Assembly (NCBI RefSeq): GCF_026339735.1
Contig: NZ_JAPEQG010000001.1
Span: forward strand, 5,332,001 to 5,396,000
Source of the DNA: Streptomyces sp. NBC_01669
GTDB lineage: Bacteria > Actinomycetota > Actinomycetes > Streptomycetales > Streptomycetaceae
Direction of reading: 5' to 3'
Length of the DNA: 64,000 bases
The notes beneath the pieces are model-generated. The model was not told where the DNA came from, did no database searches, and saw nothing but the letters and a program-made list of their open reading frames with translations. The translations under genes were made by a program, and so were the position numbers. This document shows positions 50,787-60,044 of the stretch, in pieces. Position 1 is the stretch's first letter. Each line of letters begins with the position of its first letter.

Positions 50787-50883
50787 TCGAAATGCGTGGG
50801 ATGTCCTACCGTGTAAGTCTGGTCGAGGCCCCAACGGGGTCACCCCCCAACGCATCCCGAGCACCGCACTAGGAGTGAACAGC

Positions 50884-51063
50884 ATGGGTATCGCAGACCA
50901 GTTCAAGGACAAGGCGCAAGAGCTCGCCGATCAGGCGAAGAAGAACGTGGGCGAGAAGAAGGGCGAGCCGCGCGAGCGGACGTCCGGTTCGTCGGAACGG
51001 GCGCGGGGCAAGGCCCGGGACGCGGCGCAGGGGGCGCGCGACCGGTACGACGACGAGACCTGA
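50884..51063 (+). CDS. CsbD-like small stress protein
   Basis: 59 residues from ATG 50884 with AGGAG 8 bases upstream. Very charged (Lys/Glu/Arg/Asp), MGIADQFKDKAQELADQAKK, and a repeated ARGKARDAAQGARDRY, like CsbD/YjbJ-type disordered stress proteins, often general-stress induced. A terminator hairpin follows. Confidence 0.75.
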   Translation: MGIADQFKDKAQELADQAKKNVGEKKGEPRERTSGSSERARGKARDAAQGARDRYDDET

Positions 51064-51078
51064 CTCGTCGGTGCGAGG

Positions 51079-51104
51079 GGCGCGTTCGGGAGACCGGACG
51101 CGCC
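51079..51104 (+). terminator. Hairpin terminator after the CsbD-like gene
   Basis: GGCGCGTTCGG pairs with CCGGACGCGCC (one G-T wobble) around a GAGA loop, followed by TTTCGCGTTTT. Confidence 0.8.
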
Positions 51105-51118
51105 TTTCGCGTTTTCCG

Positions 51119-51176
51119 AAGCCGGGGGCACGCCCCCGGCCCCCTTCTTTTGTCCTCAATCGCCGGACGGGCTTGA
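51119..51176. repeat. Streptomyces intergenic repeat (REP-like)
   Basis: The block GCCGGGGGCACGCCCCCGGC, then CTCAATCGCCGGACGGGCTT, is of the kind found in many copies between Streptomyces genes. The first part is a hairpin (GCCGGGGGC/GCCCCCGGC). Only one copy is seen in this window, so its repeat status rests on general knowledge. Confidence 0.55.
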
Positions 51177-51183
51177 TGTGCGC

Positions 51184-54100
51184 CTATCGCGGCGGCAGCG
51201 GTGGCCGTGCGCGGTTCGGGGCGTCCTCGTACGTCGGTGGGGTCGACGCCGGGTGGGACTTCAGGAGGTCGAGCGCGATCTGCACCGCGTCGTCCAGCAC
51301 CGCGTGCCGGCCCTCCGCCCAGTCCAGCGGCGTGCGCAGCGCCTCCAGGTCCGGTTCGACACCGTGGTTCTCGATCGACCATCCGTATGCGTCGAACCAC
51401 GCCGCGTTCATCGGCACCGTGATCACCGTGCCGTCGCCCAATCGGTGCCGACCCGTCATGCCGACAACCCCGCCCCACGTCCGCTGGCCCACCACCGGGC
51501 CCAGATCCAGCAGGCGGAACGCGGCGGTGATCATGTCTCCGTCGGAGGAGGTCGCCTCGTCGGCGAGGGCCACCACCGGCCCGCGGGGCGCGTTGGAGGC
51601 GTACGAGTCCGGCTGGGCGTCGCGGGTCAGGTCCCAGCCGAGGATCGTGCGGGTCAGTTTCTCGACGACCAGCTCGCTGATGTGGCCGCCCGCGTTGCCG
51701 CGTACGTCGACGATCAGGGCGGGGCGGGAGACCTCCATCCGCAGGTCCCGGTTGAACTGGGCCCAGCCGGAGCCGCCCATGTCGGGGATGTGCAGGTATC
51801 CGCACTTGCCGGCGCTCAGTTCCCGTACGACATCGCGGCGTTTGGCGACCCAGTCCTGGTAGCGGAGCGGGCGCTCGTCGACCAGGGGGACGATGGCGAC
51901 ACGGCGGGAGGGCCCTTCGCCCTCGGCGGGGCGGAAGGTGAGTTCGACGGTGGTCCCGCCCGCCTGGGAGAGAAGGGGGTAGGGGCCCTCGACCGGATCC
52001 ACCGGGCGGCCGTCGACGTGGGTGAGGATCGCGCCCTCCCGGATGCCCGTACCGGCGAGCGGTGAACGCGCCTTGGAGTCCGAGGAGTCGCCCGGCAGGA
52101 TCCGTCGGACGATCCACTTGCCGTCCCGGCACACCAGGTTCGCGCCGAGCAGGCCGATCGCCCGCTGGTAGTGCGGCGGGCCCTCGTTGCGGCGGGCGGG
52201 TGCCACGTACGCGTGCGAGGTGCCCAGTTCGCCGAGGACCTCGCGCAGCAGGTCCGCGAACTCGTCGGGGGTCGCGACCCGTTCGACCAGCGGACGGTAC
52301 TGGTCGAGCACACCCGCCCAGTCGATGCCGCTCATGTCGGGGTCCCAGAAGTAGGAGCGGATGATGCGGCCCGCTTCCCCGTACGCCTGCCGCCATTCCG
52401 CCGCCGGGTCGACATCGTGCAGGATCCGCCGCAGGTCGAGGTAGACCGTCGAGTCGCTGTCGCCGACCTCGGTGGCCGGTACGGCGCGCAGTTCTCCTTC
52501 GTCCATGACGACCAGCCGGGTCGCGTCGCCGCTGACGGCGAACCAGTCGAGATGGCCGACGAGTTCGGTCTTCCTGGCCTTCGTGATGTTGAAGTGTTCG
52601 AGCGTGGGACGGCCCGACATGTCTGCCGGGTTGGCGAACGTCTCGCCGAGCGCGCCCGAGATCGGCCAGCGCAGCCAGACGAGCCCGCCGCCGCTGACCG
52701 GGCGCAGAGCCGAGTACTTCGACGCGGTGACCGGGAACGGCGTCACCCGGTTTTCCAGCCCCTCGAACTCGACCGTGACCGTGGCCCCTTCGGCCGGAGC
52801 CTCTTCCGACGTGTCGACCGGGTCGAGGCCGCCCGCCGCCGGACGCCCCTCCGGTGAGAGAGCGAACGGGGACGGGGTGGCGGAGGAGAGCGGCACCAGG
52901 TATGGGCGGCAGCCGAGCGGGAAGGAGAGGTCGCCGGTGTGGACGTCGTACACCGGGTCGAAGCCGCGCCAGGAGAGGAACGCGAGATACCGGCCGTCAC
53001 CGGTGAACACCGGGTTCTCGTCCTCGAAGCGGCCGTTGGTGACATCGACGATCACCGGGGCGCCCGGTCCCATGATCCGGGCCAGTTTGATCTGCCGCAG
53101 CGAGCGGCCGATCCCGGGATGCGACCAGGTCAGCCAGGCGCCGTCCGGTGAGAACGCCAGATCGCGGACCGGCCCGTTGATGGAGCGGATCAGCTCGGTC
53201 GGTTCGCCGGTGGACTCCTCGGCCGTGTCGAGGAGCAGCAGCCGGCCGTCGTGCGTGGCGATCGCGAGCCGTTCGCCCTCCGGGTCGGCGATCAGTTCGT
53301 GGACCCGGCCGACCTGGCCGGAGGCCAGCCGGCGCGGTGCCCGGTCACCGCTGGCGCGCGGCAGGTACGCGATCTCGATGGCGTCCTCGCCGTCCGCGTC
53401 CGTCACGTAGGCGACCTGGCCCATGCTGCCGAGCATCTCGGGCAGCCGGACCCGGACCCCGGGGGTGTCGGCGATCGTGCGGGCGGGCCCGTCGCGGTGG
53501 GTCAGCCAGTACAGACTGCCGCGGACCGAGACGGCGCTCGCCCGGCCCGTCTCGTCCACGGACAGCGAGTCGACATTGGTGGCGGCCGGCACCTGGTACG
53601 TACGCCGCCCGGCCCGCGGCCCGCCGAGCCGCACCTGCAGTTTCCGCGGTACCGCGTCCGATGATTCGAGGTCGTCGACCAGCCACACCTCGCCCGCGCA
53701 CTGGTAGACCACCCGGCGTCCGTCGCTGGACGCGTGCCGGGCGTAGAAGGCGTCGTGGTCGGTGTGACGGCGCAGGTCGGAGCCGTCGGGCAGGCAGGAG
53801 TACAGATTGCCGACGCCCTCGTGGTCGGAGAGGAACGCGATCCGGCCGCCGACGAACATCGGCGAGTCCAGATGGCCGCCGATATCGGGCAGCAGCCGCT
53901 CGCCGTGCAGCCACAGCCGCCCCATCGCCCCGCCCCGGTACCGCTTCCAGGCGGCCGGTTCGTGCGGGGGTGTGCCGGTGAGCAGCAGCGTGCGCCGTTC
54001 GCCGTCGATGTCCGCGACCGCAATGTCGGAGACCGGACCCCACGGGAGCTTGCCGCCGGGGGAGCCGTCCGTGGGAAGGCTGTAGGCCCAGGAGAAGTAC

Positions 54101-54465
54101 GAGAACGGCTGCGCGTGCGAGGACACGGCGAGGATGTGCGACGTCTCGTCCGGATCGGGGGTCCAGCCGCAGACCCGGGCGTCGGTCGCCCCCCAGTAGG
54201 TGAGCCGGCGGGCCGGCCCGCCCTCGACCGGGGCGAGATGGATCTCGGGATCCAGAGTGCGCCAGGTCGTGTACGCGATACGGGTCCCGTCGGGCGAGAA
54301 GCGCGGGTGACTGACCCGCGTCCGGTCGACGGTCACCCGCCACGCCCGGCCGGGCTGCTGCCCCTCGGGGGCGAGGGGAGAGACCCAGAGGTCGTCCTCG
54401 GCCGCGAAGCAGAGCAGGCCCTTGTGAAGGTGCGGGAAACGGAGATACGCGACGTCGTCACTCAC
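51184..54465 (-). CDS. Tricorn protease
   Basis: 1093 residues from GTG 54465, close to the archaeal enzyme length. N-terminal beta-propellers (about 1-690) start with YLRFPHLHKGLLCFAAEDDLWV and carry repeats such as RVSHPRFSPDGTRIAYT. A PDZ domain (about 790-880) follows. The catalytic tetrad of the T. acidophilum enzyme is conserved as S750-H751 (GTSHAYV), nucleophile S974 (TSSDGD) and E1037 (GVEPDLE). It forms a large cytosolic complex degrading peptides released by the proteasome. Divergent from a TetR gene; two palindromic operators lie in the 176-base gap, so TetR might also affect it. Confidence 0.92.
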   Translation of the reverse strand: MSDDVAYLRFPHLHKGLLCFAAEDDLWVSPLAPEGQQPGRAWRVTVDRTRVSHPRFSPDGTRIAYTTWRTLDPEIHLAPVEGGPARRLTYWGATDARVCGWTPDPDETSHILAVSSHAQPFSYFSWAYSLPTDGSPGGKLPWGPVSDIAVADIDGERRTLLLTGTPPHEPAAWKRYRGGAMGRLWLHGERLLPDIGGHLDSPMFVGGRIAFLSDHEGVGNLYSCLPDGSDLRRHTDHDAFYARHASSDGRRVVYQCAGEVWLVDDLESSDAVPRKLQVRLGGPRAGRRTYQVPAATNVDSLSVDETGRASAVSVRGSLYWLTHRDGPARTIADTPGVRVRLPEMLGSMGQVAYVTDADGEDAIEIAYLPRASGDRAPRRLASGQVGRVHELIADPEGERLAIATHDGRLLLLDTAEESTGEPTELIRSINGPVRDLAFSPDGAWLTWSHPGIGRSLRQIKLARIMGPGAPVIVDVTNGRFEDENPVFTGDGRYLAFLSWRGFDPVYDVHTGDLSFPLGCRPYLVPLSSATPSPFALSPEGRPAAGGLDPVDTSEEAPAEGATVTVEFEGLENRVTPFPVTASKYSALRPVSGGGLVWLRWPISGALGETFANPADMSGRPTLEHFNITKARKTELVGHLDWFAVSGDATRLVVMDEGELRAVPATEVGDSDSTVYLDLRRILHDVDPAAEWRQAYGEAGRIIRSYFWDPDMSGIDWAGVLDQYRPLVERVATPDEFADLLREVLGELGTSHAYVAPARRNEGPPHYQRAIGLLGANLVCRDGKWIVRRILPGDSSDSKARSPLAGTGIREGAILTHVDGRPVDPVEGPYPLLSQAGGTTVELTFRPAEGEGPSRRVAIVPLVDERPLRYQDWVAKRRDVVRELSAGKCGYLHIPDMGGSGWAQFNRDLRMEVSRPALIVDVRGNAGGHISELVVEKLTRTILGWDLTRDAQPDSYASNAPRGPVVALADEATSSDGDMITAAFRLLDLGPVVGQRTWGGVVGMTGRHRLGDGTVITVPMNAAWFDAYGWSIENHGVEPDLEALRTPLDWAEGRHAVLDDAVQIALDLLKSHPASTPPTYEDAPNRARPPLPPR

Positions 54466-54536
54466 CCCCCAATGCTTTCCGCGTGAGCGGGACGCGGCAA
54501 CTCGTGGTGCGGAAGAACTTGTGGTGCAACACACAA

Positions 54537-54599
54537 GCGAAACGATGCAGTTTCGCTCGGCCGGGGGGTGTACCTTCGAGGTGTACGAAACAGTTTCGT
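54537..54599. promoter_or_regulatory. Two palindromic operators upstream of TetR
   Basis: GCGAAAC-N6-GTTTCGC at 54537-54556 and ACGAAAC-A-GTTTCGT at 54585-54599 share the half-site CGAAAC/GTTTCG. The second is perfect with a 1-base centre, the first perfect with 6. They lie 43-105 bases before the TetR start, covering the promoter. Confidence 0.75.
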
Positions 54600-54641
54600 T
54601 CGGTTGACTGACGTACGAGTGACAGGACAGGAGGTCGACCC

Positions 54642-55214
54642 GTGGCACGCACCCGCCTCACGCCCGAGCGCGAGAGCGAGCTCTACGCCGCTGTGCTCGA
54701 CCTGCTGCGCGAGGTCGGCTACGACGCCCTGACCATGGACGCTGTCGCCGCCCGTACCCACTCCAGCAAGGCCACCCTCTACCGCCAGTGGGGGAGCAAG
54801 CCGGAGCTGGTCGTCAAGGCGCTGCGCCATGACAAGCCGGGCGACCTCGCCGATGTCGACACCGGTTCGCTGCGCGGAGATTTCCATGCCGCGCTGGGCC
54901 GGACCGACGACTGCCAGATGCAGAAGAGCTCCGCGCTGATGCGGGGCCTGATGCAAGCCGTCCACGACAATCCCGATCTGTACCAGGCACTGCGCGAACT
55001 GCTCATCGAGCCGGAGATAACCGGCCTCGACTCGCTGCTCCGCCGAGCCGTGGACCGGGGTGAACTGCGTCCGGACAACCCGGCGCTGAAATATGTACCG
55101 CACATGCTGGTCGGCGCCTTCACCGCTCGGCAGCTGGTCGAGGACCGCCCCATCGACCACGCGTTTCTCACCGACTACGTCGACTCCGTGATCCTCCCCG
55201 CTCTCGGCGTCTGA
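54642..55214 (+). CDS. TetR-family transcriptional repressor
   Basis: 190 residues from GTG 54642 with ACAGGAGG 9 bases upstream. HTH: LREVGYDALTMDAVAARTHSSKATLYRQWGSKPELV near 23-58. Tet-repressor C-domain (TetR_C_11-like) with LYQALRELLIEPEI and LRPDNPALKYVPHMLVGAF. It precedes a large MMPL exporter by 116 bases in the same direction and lies behind two palindromes, so it probably represses itself and the exporter. Confidence 0.92.
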   Translation: MARTRLTPERESELYAAVLDLLREVGYDALTMDAVAARTHSSKATLYRQWGSKPELVVKALRHDKPGDLADVDTGSLRGDFHAALGRTDDCQMQKSSALMRGLMQAVHDNPDLYQALRELLIEPEITGLDSLLRRAVDRGELRPDNPALKYVPHMLVGAFTARQLVEDRPIDHAFLTDYVDSVILPALGV

Positions 55215-55330
55215 CCCCGTCCCCTCCGTACGACCCTCTCCCCAAGCCCCACCTGACACGCCGCTCTCGTCGTCGGGCTGGTTCCTCACGCCCTTTTCCA
55301 CTCACACGACCTGACCGGGAGTACGCCTCC

Positions 55331-57559
55331 GTGGCCACATTCCTCTACAAGCTCGGACGGTTCGCCTTCCGGCGCCGCCGCTATGTCGCCCTTGTCTGGG
55401 TGGCACTGCTGGCGCTCGCCGGATTCGGCGCCGCCTCCGCGTCCACCGCCACCTCCAGCTCCTTCTCCATTCCGGGTACGGAGGCTCAGAAGGCCTTCGA
55501 CCTGCTGGAACAGCGCTTCCCCGACTCCAGCGCCGACGGCGCGACCGCGCGGGTCGTCTTCAAGGCCGACGCCGGTCAGAAGATGACGGACCCGGCGAAC
55601 AAGGCCGAGGTCAACAAGATCGCTGACGAGCTGAAGTCGGGTTCGGACCAGATCGCCTCGGTCACCGACCCGTACACCGCCAACGCCGTCAGCAAGGACG
55701 GCTCCACGGCGTACGTCTCCGTGTCCTACAAGGTCAACTCGATGGAGCTGACCGATGCGACCCGGAGCGCCCTGGAGGACGCGGGCCACGCGGCGCAGAA
55801 GAGCGGGATGACCGTGGAGATCGGCGGTGACGCGCTCCAGGTGATGCCGGAGACCGGGGCCACCGAGATCATCGGTGTGGCGATCGCGGCGGTGGTGCTG
55901 GTCATCACCTTCGGCTCGCTCGTCGCGGCGGGTCTGCCGCTGCTCACCGCGCTCATCGGCGTCGGCATCGGCGTCTCGACGATCACGGCCCTGGCCAACG
56001 TGCTCGACCTGGGCTCCACCACCTCCACGCTCGCGATGATGATCGGCCTCGCGGTCGGCATCGACTACGCGCTCTTCATCGTCTCCCGTTACCGGGCCGA
56101 GCTGGCCGAGGGCCGCGAGCGCGAGGAAGCGGCGGGGCGGGCGGTCGGCACGGCCGGTTCCGCGGTCGTCTTCGCCGGTCTCACCGTCGTCATCGCCCTG
56201 GTCGGCCTGGCCGTCGTCAACATTCCGATGCTGTCGAAGATGGGCTTCGCCGCGGCCGGCACGGTCGCGATCGCCGTCCTGATCGCGCTCACCCTCGTCC
56301 CGGCGATGATGGGCTTCGCGGGCAAGCGGGTCATGGGGCGCAAGGCGCGCAAGGCCGCCGAGGCTTCGAGCCGGCCGGAGGCGAAGCCGAACATGGGTAC
56401 CCGGTGGGCGCGGTTCGTCCTGCGCAAGCCGGTTTGGGTGCTGCTGGTCGGAGTCCTCGGCCTCGGGGTCATCGCCGTACCGGCCGCCTCGCTGGAGATG
56501 GGCCTGCCCGACGACGGCTCCCAGCCCACCAGCACCACCCAGCGCCGCGCCTACGACATGCTCTCCGACGGATTCGGCCCCGGCTTCAACGGGCCGCTGA
56601 TGGTCGTCGTGGACACGGCGAACAGCTCGGACGGCAAGACCGCGGTCAAGCAGGTCTCCGACGAGATCTCCGGCATCCCGCACGTCGTCGCGGTCACCCC
56701 GGCCCACTTCAACAAGGCCGGCGACACCGCCATGATCACCGTGATCCCGAAGGACCGGCCGAGCTCCACCGAGACGGAGAACGTGGTTCACGCCATCCGT
56801 GACGCGGGCACGGACATCAAGTCCGACACCGGCGCCGAGGTCCTGGTCACCGGATCCACGGCGATGAACATCGACTTCTCACAGAAGATGAACGACGCGC
56901 TGCTGCCGTATCTGGCGCTCGTCGTCGGCCTGGCGTTCCTGCTGCTGATGGTGGTCTTCCGCTCGGTGCTGGTGCCGCTGAAGGCGGCCCTCGGCTTCCT
57001 GCTCTCGGTCGTCGCGGCCCTGGGCGCGGTCGTCGCGGTCTTCCAGTGGGGCTGGCTGGGCTCGCTCTTCGGCGTCGAACAGACCGGCCCGATCATGTCC
57101 ATGATGCCGATCTTCATGGTGGGTGTGGTCTTCGGTCTCGCCATGGACTACGAGGTCTTCCTCGTCACCCGGATGCGCGAGGCGTACGTCCACGGGGAGA
57201 AGCCCCCGCAGGCGATCGTCACCGGCTTCAAGCACGGCGCCCGCGTCGTCACCGCCGCGGCCGTGATCATGATGGCGGTCTTCTCCGGGTTCATCGGCTC
57301 CAGCGAGTCGATGATCAAGATGATCGGCTTCTCGCTCGCCATCGCCGTCTTCTTCGACGCGTTCGTCGTCCGGATGGCGATCGTGCCCGCGGTCCTCGCC
57401 CTGCTCGGTAAGCGCGCCTGGTGGCTGCCGCGCTGGTTGGACCGGCTGCTGCCCAATGTCGACGTGGAGGGCGAGGGGCTGCGCAAGCAGCTCGGCGAGA
57501 CGTCCGGCGGAGACGGGCACGGCGATGCCCGGGGCGAGCGCGAACTGACGCGCGTCTGA
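55331..57559 (+). CDS. MMPL-type RND exporter
   Basis: 742 residues. Two-fold MMPL layout: helix 1 (YVALVWVALLALAGFGAASA, 18-37), extracellular domain to about 180, helices 2-6 with GLAVGIDYALFIVSRYRAEL near 237-256, a loop with RKARKAAEASSRPEA, helix 7, a second extracellular domain (about 390-510), then helices with GVVFGLAMDYEVFLVTRMREAY near 597-620. Both halves carry the DY pair used for proton coupling. Exports lipids or lipophilic drugs; related to ActII-3 and mycobacterial MmpL. GTG 55331. A 15-bp hairpin follows. Confidence 0.92.
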   Translation: MATFLYKLGRFAFRRRRYVALVWVALLALAGFGAASASTATSSSFSIPGTEAQKAFDLLEQRFPDSSADGATARVVFKADAGQKMTDPANKAEVNKIADELKSGSDQIASVTDPYTANAVSKDGSTAYVSVSYKVNSMELTDATRSALEDAGHAAQKSGMTVEIGGDALQVMPETGATEIIGVAIAAVVLVITFGSLVAAGLPLLTALIGVGIGVSTITALANVLDLGSTTSTLAMMIGLAVGIDYALFIVSRYRAELAEGREREEAAGRAVGTAGSAVVFAGLTVVIALVGLAVVNIPMLSKMGFAAAGTVAIAVLIALTLVPAMMGFAGKRVMGRKARKAAEASSRPEAKPNMGTRWARFVLRKPVWVLLVGVLGLGVIAVPAASLEMGLPDDGSQPTSTTQRRAYDMLSDGFGPGFNGPLMVVVDTANSSDGKTAVKQVSDEISGIPHVVAVTPAHFNKAGDTAMITVIPKDRPSSTETENVVHAIRDAGTDIKSDTGAEVLVTGSTAMNIDFSQKMNDALLPYLALVVGLAFLLLMVVFRSVLVPLKAALGFLLSVVAALGAVVAVFQWGWLGSLFGVEQTGPIMSMMPIFMVGVVFGLAMDYEVFLVTRMREAYVHGEKPPQAIVTGFKHGARVVTAAAVIMMAVFSGFIGSSESMIKMIGFSLAIAVFFDAFVVRMAIVPAVLALLGKRAWWLPRWLDRLLPNVDVEGEGLRKQLGETSGGDGHGDARGERELTRV

Positions 57560-57645
57560 TCCGGACGAGCCCCGGGGTCCGCGTCTGAGCGGAGCGCGGC
57601 CCCGGAATGCGCCGGTTACCTGTGGGGACGGGGGACCGGAGGGAC

Positions 57646-57680
57646 GATGAGCCCCCGTGCGAGCGGCACGGGGGCTCATC
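57646..57680. terminator. 15-bp perfect bidirectional hairpin
   Basis: Arms 57646-57660 and 57666-57680 are exact reverse complements with a 5-base loop, between the MMPL and SsgA-like genes. Confidence 0.88.
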
Positions 57681-57687
57681 CATGCCG

Positions 57688-58041
57688 TCACGCCGGTGCG
57701 GTCTCGGACGTCCTGCTCTCGCCGTGGGTGCGGTCCAGGAAGCGGATCAGCGGCGCGTTGTCGAACTGCACCACCTCGACGCCGTCCGCCGAGTGCCGCT
57801 CCACGACCAGCTGCGCCCGTCCGCACGGCCAGATCCGTATCGCGCCGTGCCCGGTCGGCGAGTGCAGCCCGCCCTCCAGCAGGTCCCGGCCGAAGGCCCA
57901 GTCGGTGCCGCCGGGGAAGGTGAGATGCACCGTACGCGGGTCGACGGCCGCGTCGTACCGCAGGTCGACGGGGACGGAGAAGGTGTCGGTCGCCTCGGTG
58001 ATGAGCCGGGCTTCGGCCTGTTCTTCGATCACGGGGGGCAT
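57688..58041 (-). CDS. SsgA-family sporulation/cell-division regulator (SALP)
   Basis: 117 residues from ATG 58041 with AGGAGG 10 bases upstream. SALP fold motifs: VPVDLRYDAAVDPRTVHLTFPGGTDWAFGRDLLEGGL near 24-60, IRIWPC near 70, VVERHSADGVEVVQFDNAPLIRFLDRT near 78-104. Such proteins guide septum placement, peptidoglycan maintenance and spore release, and occur only in sporulating actinobacteria. The AT-rich 186 bases upstream are shared with cbiM. Which SALP paralogue this is cannot be settled here; map position near hrdD would fit SsgE. Confidence 0.88.
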   Translation of the reverse strand: MPPVIEEQAEARLITEATDTFSVPVDLRYDAAVDPRTVHLTFPGGTDWAFGRDLLEGGLHSPTGHGAIRIWPCGRAQLVVERHSADGVEVVQFDNAPLIRFLDRTHGESRTSETAPA

Positions 58042-58140
58042 GGGCCGAATCCTCCTATTTGTGAATGTTTGATATCTAATGTCCCACATTTCGACCAAAG
58101 GGCACGATGAGAAAGTCGAGTACTTGTTATGAATGCGCTC

Positions 58141-58157
58141 TTGCGAGCGATTCGCAA
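58141..58157. promoter_or_regulatory. Nur-box-like operator (TTGCGA-N5-TCGCAA)
   Basis: A perfect 6-bp palindrome with a 5-base spacer, 71 bases before the cbiM start. The Streptomyces nickel regulator Nur binds tTGCaa-N5-ttGCAA; this differs by one symmetric base pair per half. Position in a Co/Ni uptake operon promoter supports the assignment. Confidence 0.55.
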
Positions 58158-58227
58158 TAAGGTCCTATTATTGAGAAGTTCATGACCCCGCGCAGCAGTG
58201 CAGGAACGCAGGAAGCGGAGCCTCCCT

Positions 58228-59283
58228 ATGCATGTACCCGACGGATTCATCGACGCCCCCGTCTCCGCCGCCGCCGGTGTGGTCGCCGCGGGTGCCGTGG
58301 CGGTCAGTCTGCGGGGTGCCCGCCGCGAACTGGACGAACGCACCGCGCCGCTCGCGGGACTCGTCGCCGCGTTCATCTTTGCCGTGCAGATGCTGAACTT
58401 CCCGGTCGCGGCCGGTACCAGCGGGCATCTGCTGGGCGGGGCGCTCGCCGCGATCCTGGTCGGGCCGTACACCGGGGTGCTCTGTATATCCGTCGTGCTG
58501 CTCATGCAGGGCATCCTCTTCGCGGACGGCGGGCTCACCGCGCTCGGTGTGAACATCACGGTCATGGGCGTCACCACCACCGTCGTCTCGTACGCCCTCT
58601 TCCGTGGTCTCGCCACCGTCCTGCCGCGCACCCGCCGCTCCACGACCGCCGCGGCATTCGTCGCCGCACTGATCTCCGTACCGGCCGCGGCCTGCGTCTT
58701 CACGCTGATCTACTGGATCGGTGGTACCACCGACATCCCGATCGGCAAGGTCCTCACCGCGATGGTCGGCGTGCACATCCTGATCGGTATCGGCGAGGCC
58801 GTGATCACCGGACTGACCGTCGGAGCCGTCATCGCCGTCCGCCCCGATCTGGTCCACGGCGCCCGCGGTCTCACCTCCCCGCTCAAGCTCCGGATCGGCG
58901 GCGAGCTCGTCGACGCCCCCGCCCGGCGGTCCGTCGCGCCGGCCGCCGCCCGCTCCACGCGGGGGCTCTGGGCCACCGGCCTGGTCACCGCCCTCGTGCT
59001 GGCGGGCTTCGTCTCCTTCTACGCCTCCGCCAACCCGGACGGCCTGGAGAAGGTCGCCGCCGACAAGGGCATCGACAAGAGGGTCGAGGAGCACGCGGCC
59101 AAGGACTCGCCGCTCGCCGACTACGGCGTCAAGGACATCTCCGACGAGCGGCTCTCCGGTGGTCTGGCCGGGGTGATCGGGGTCGGTGCCACGATCGTGG
59201 TCGGCAGCGGGGTCTTCTGGGCCGTCCGCCGCCGGCGTACGCCGGACGCAGCCGCCGACATCCGCACCAAGGAAGCCGTCTGA
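58228..59283 (+). CDS. cbiM: CbiMN: cobalt/nickel ECF transporter substrate-binding component, fused
   Basis: 351 residues. The start MHVPDGFI is essential: in CbiM/NikM the N-terminal Met-His amino group binds the metal, so ATG 58228 (GGAAGCGGAG upstream) is chosen over earlier starts. Seven helices to about residue 220 include GTSGHLLGGALAAILVGPYTG near 75-95. A C-terminal CbiN-like part (about 250-345) has PDGLEKVA and GVIGVGATIVVGSGVFWAV. It captures Co2+ or Ni2+ for the ECF importer. First gene of CbiMN-Q-O; a Nur-box-like site lies upstream, arguing for nickel. Confidence 0.9.
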   Translation: MHVPDGFIDAPVSAAAGVVAAGAVAVSLRGARRELDERTAPLAGLVAAFIFAVQMLNFPVAAGTSGHLLGGALAAILVGPYTGVLCISVVLLMQGILFADGGLTALGVNITVMGVTTTVVSYALFRGLATVLPRTRRSTTAAAFVAALISVPAAACVFTLIYWIGGTTDIPIGKVLTAMVGVHILIGIGEAVITGLTVGAVIAVRPDLVHGARGLTSPLKLRIGGELVDAPARRSVAPAAARSTRGLWATGLVTALVLAGFVSFYASANPDGLEKVAADKGIDKRVEEHAAKDSPLADYGVKDISDERLSGGLAGVIGVGATIVVGSGVFWAVRRRRTPDAAADIRTKEAV

Positions 59284-60044
59284 TGGGCGCAGGCCACGCG
59301 CACAAGCTCTACCGGCACGTGCACTCGCCGGTCCATGACCTGCCCCCGCACTGCAAGCTCACCGCTGTGTTCAGCTTCGTGCTGGTCGTCGTCCTGACAC
59401 CGCGCGAGGCGGTCTGGGCGTTCGCGCTGTACGCCGTGCTGCTCGCCGGGGTCGCGGCGGTCGCCCGGATCCCCGCCGCGTTCCTCCTCAAGCGGCTGCT
59501 CATCGAGGTGCCGTTCGTCGCGTTCGCCGTGCTGATGCCGTTCGTGGTGCCGGGCGAGCAGACGGAGCTCCTCGGCGTCTCCGTCAGCGTTCCCGGTCTC
59601 TGGGGCGCCTGGAACGTCCTCGCCAAGGGCACCCTCGGCGTCGCCGCCTCGGTGATCCTCGCGTCCACCACCGAGCTGCGCTCCCTGCTGCTCGGCCTGC
59701 AGCGGCTCAAGCTGCCGCCGATGCTCGTCCAGATCGCCTCCTTCATGATCCGGTACGGGGATGTGATCACCGGCGAGATGCGGCGGATGTCGATCGCCCG
59801 CCGCTCCCGCGGCTTCGAGGCGCGTGGGGTAAGGCAGTGGGGCGTCCTCGCCAAGTCGGCGGGCGCGCTCTTCATCCGTTCCTACGAGCGCGGCGAACGC
59901 GTCCATCTCGCGATGGTCAGCCGCGGCTACGCCGGTTCCATGCCGGTCATCGACGAGGTGACGGCCTCCAGGACCCAATGGGCCCACGCCTCGGCACTCC
60001 CCGTACTCGCCCTCGTCATCTGCCTGCTGGGATGGACCGTATGA
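59283..60044 (+). CDS. cbiQ: CbiQ: ECF transporter transmembrane (T) component
   Basis: 253 residues; ATG 59283 overlaps the cbiM stop by one base (TGATG). Four to six helices. The coupling motifs of T components are present as RRSRGFEARG near 180 (Ala-Arg-Gly-like) and SRGYAG near 218. It links the ATPase dimer to CbiMN. Its stop overlaps the cbiO start. Confidence 0.9.
   Translation: MGAGHAHKLYRHVHSPVHDLPPHCKLTAVFSFVLVVVLTPREAVWAFALYAVLLAGVAAVARIPAAFLLKRLLIEVPFVAFAVLMPFVVPGEQTELLGVSVSVPGLWGAWNVLAKGTLGVAASVILASTTELRSLLLGLQRLKLPPMLVQIASFMIRYGDVITGEMRRMSIARRSRGFEARGVRQWGVLAKSAGALFIRSYERGERVHLAMVSRGYAGSMPVIDEVTASRTQWAHASALPVLALVICLLGWTV

Noticed and set aside
58042..58227. A cobalamin riboswitch before cbiM
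   Set aside because: No B12-box-like GCCACTG element or paired stems were found in the 186-base, AT-rich leader; the palindrome present fits a protein operator better.
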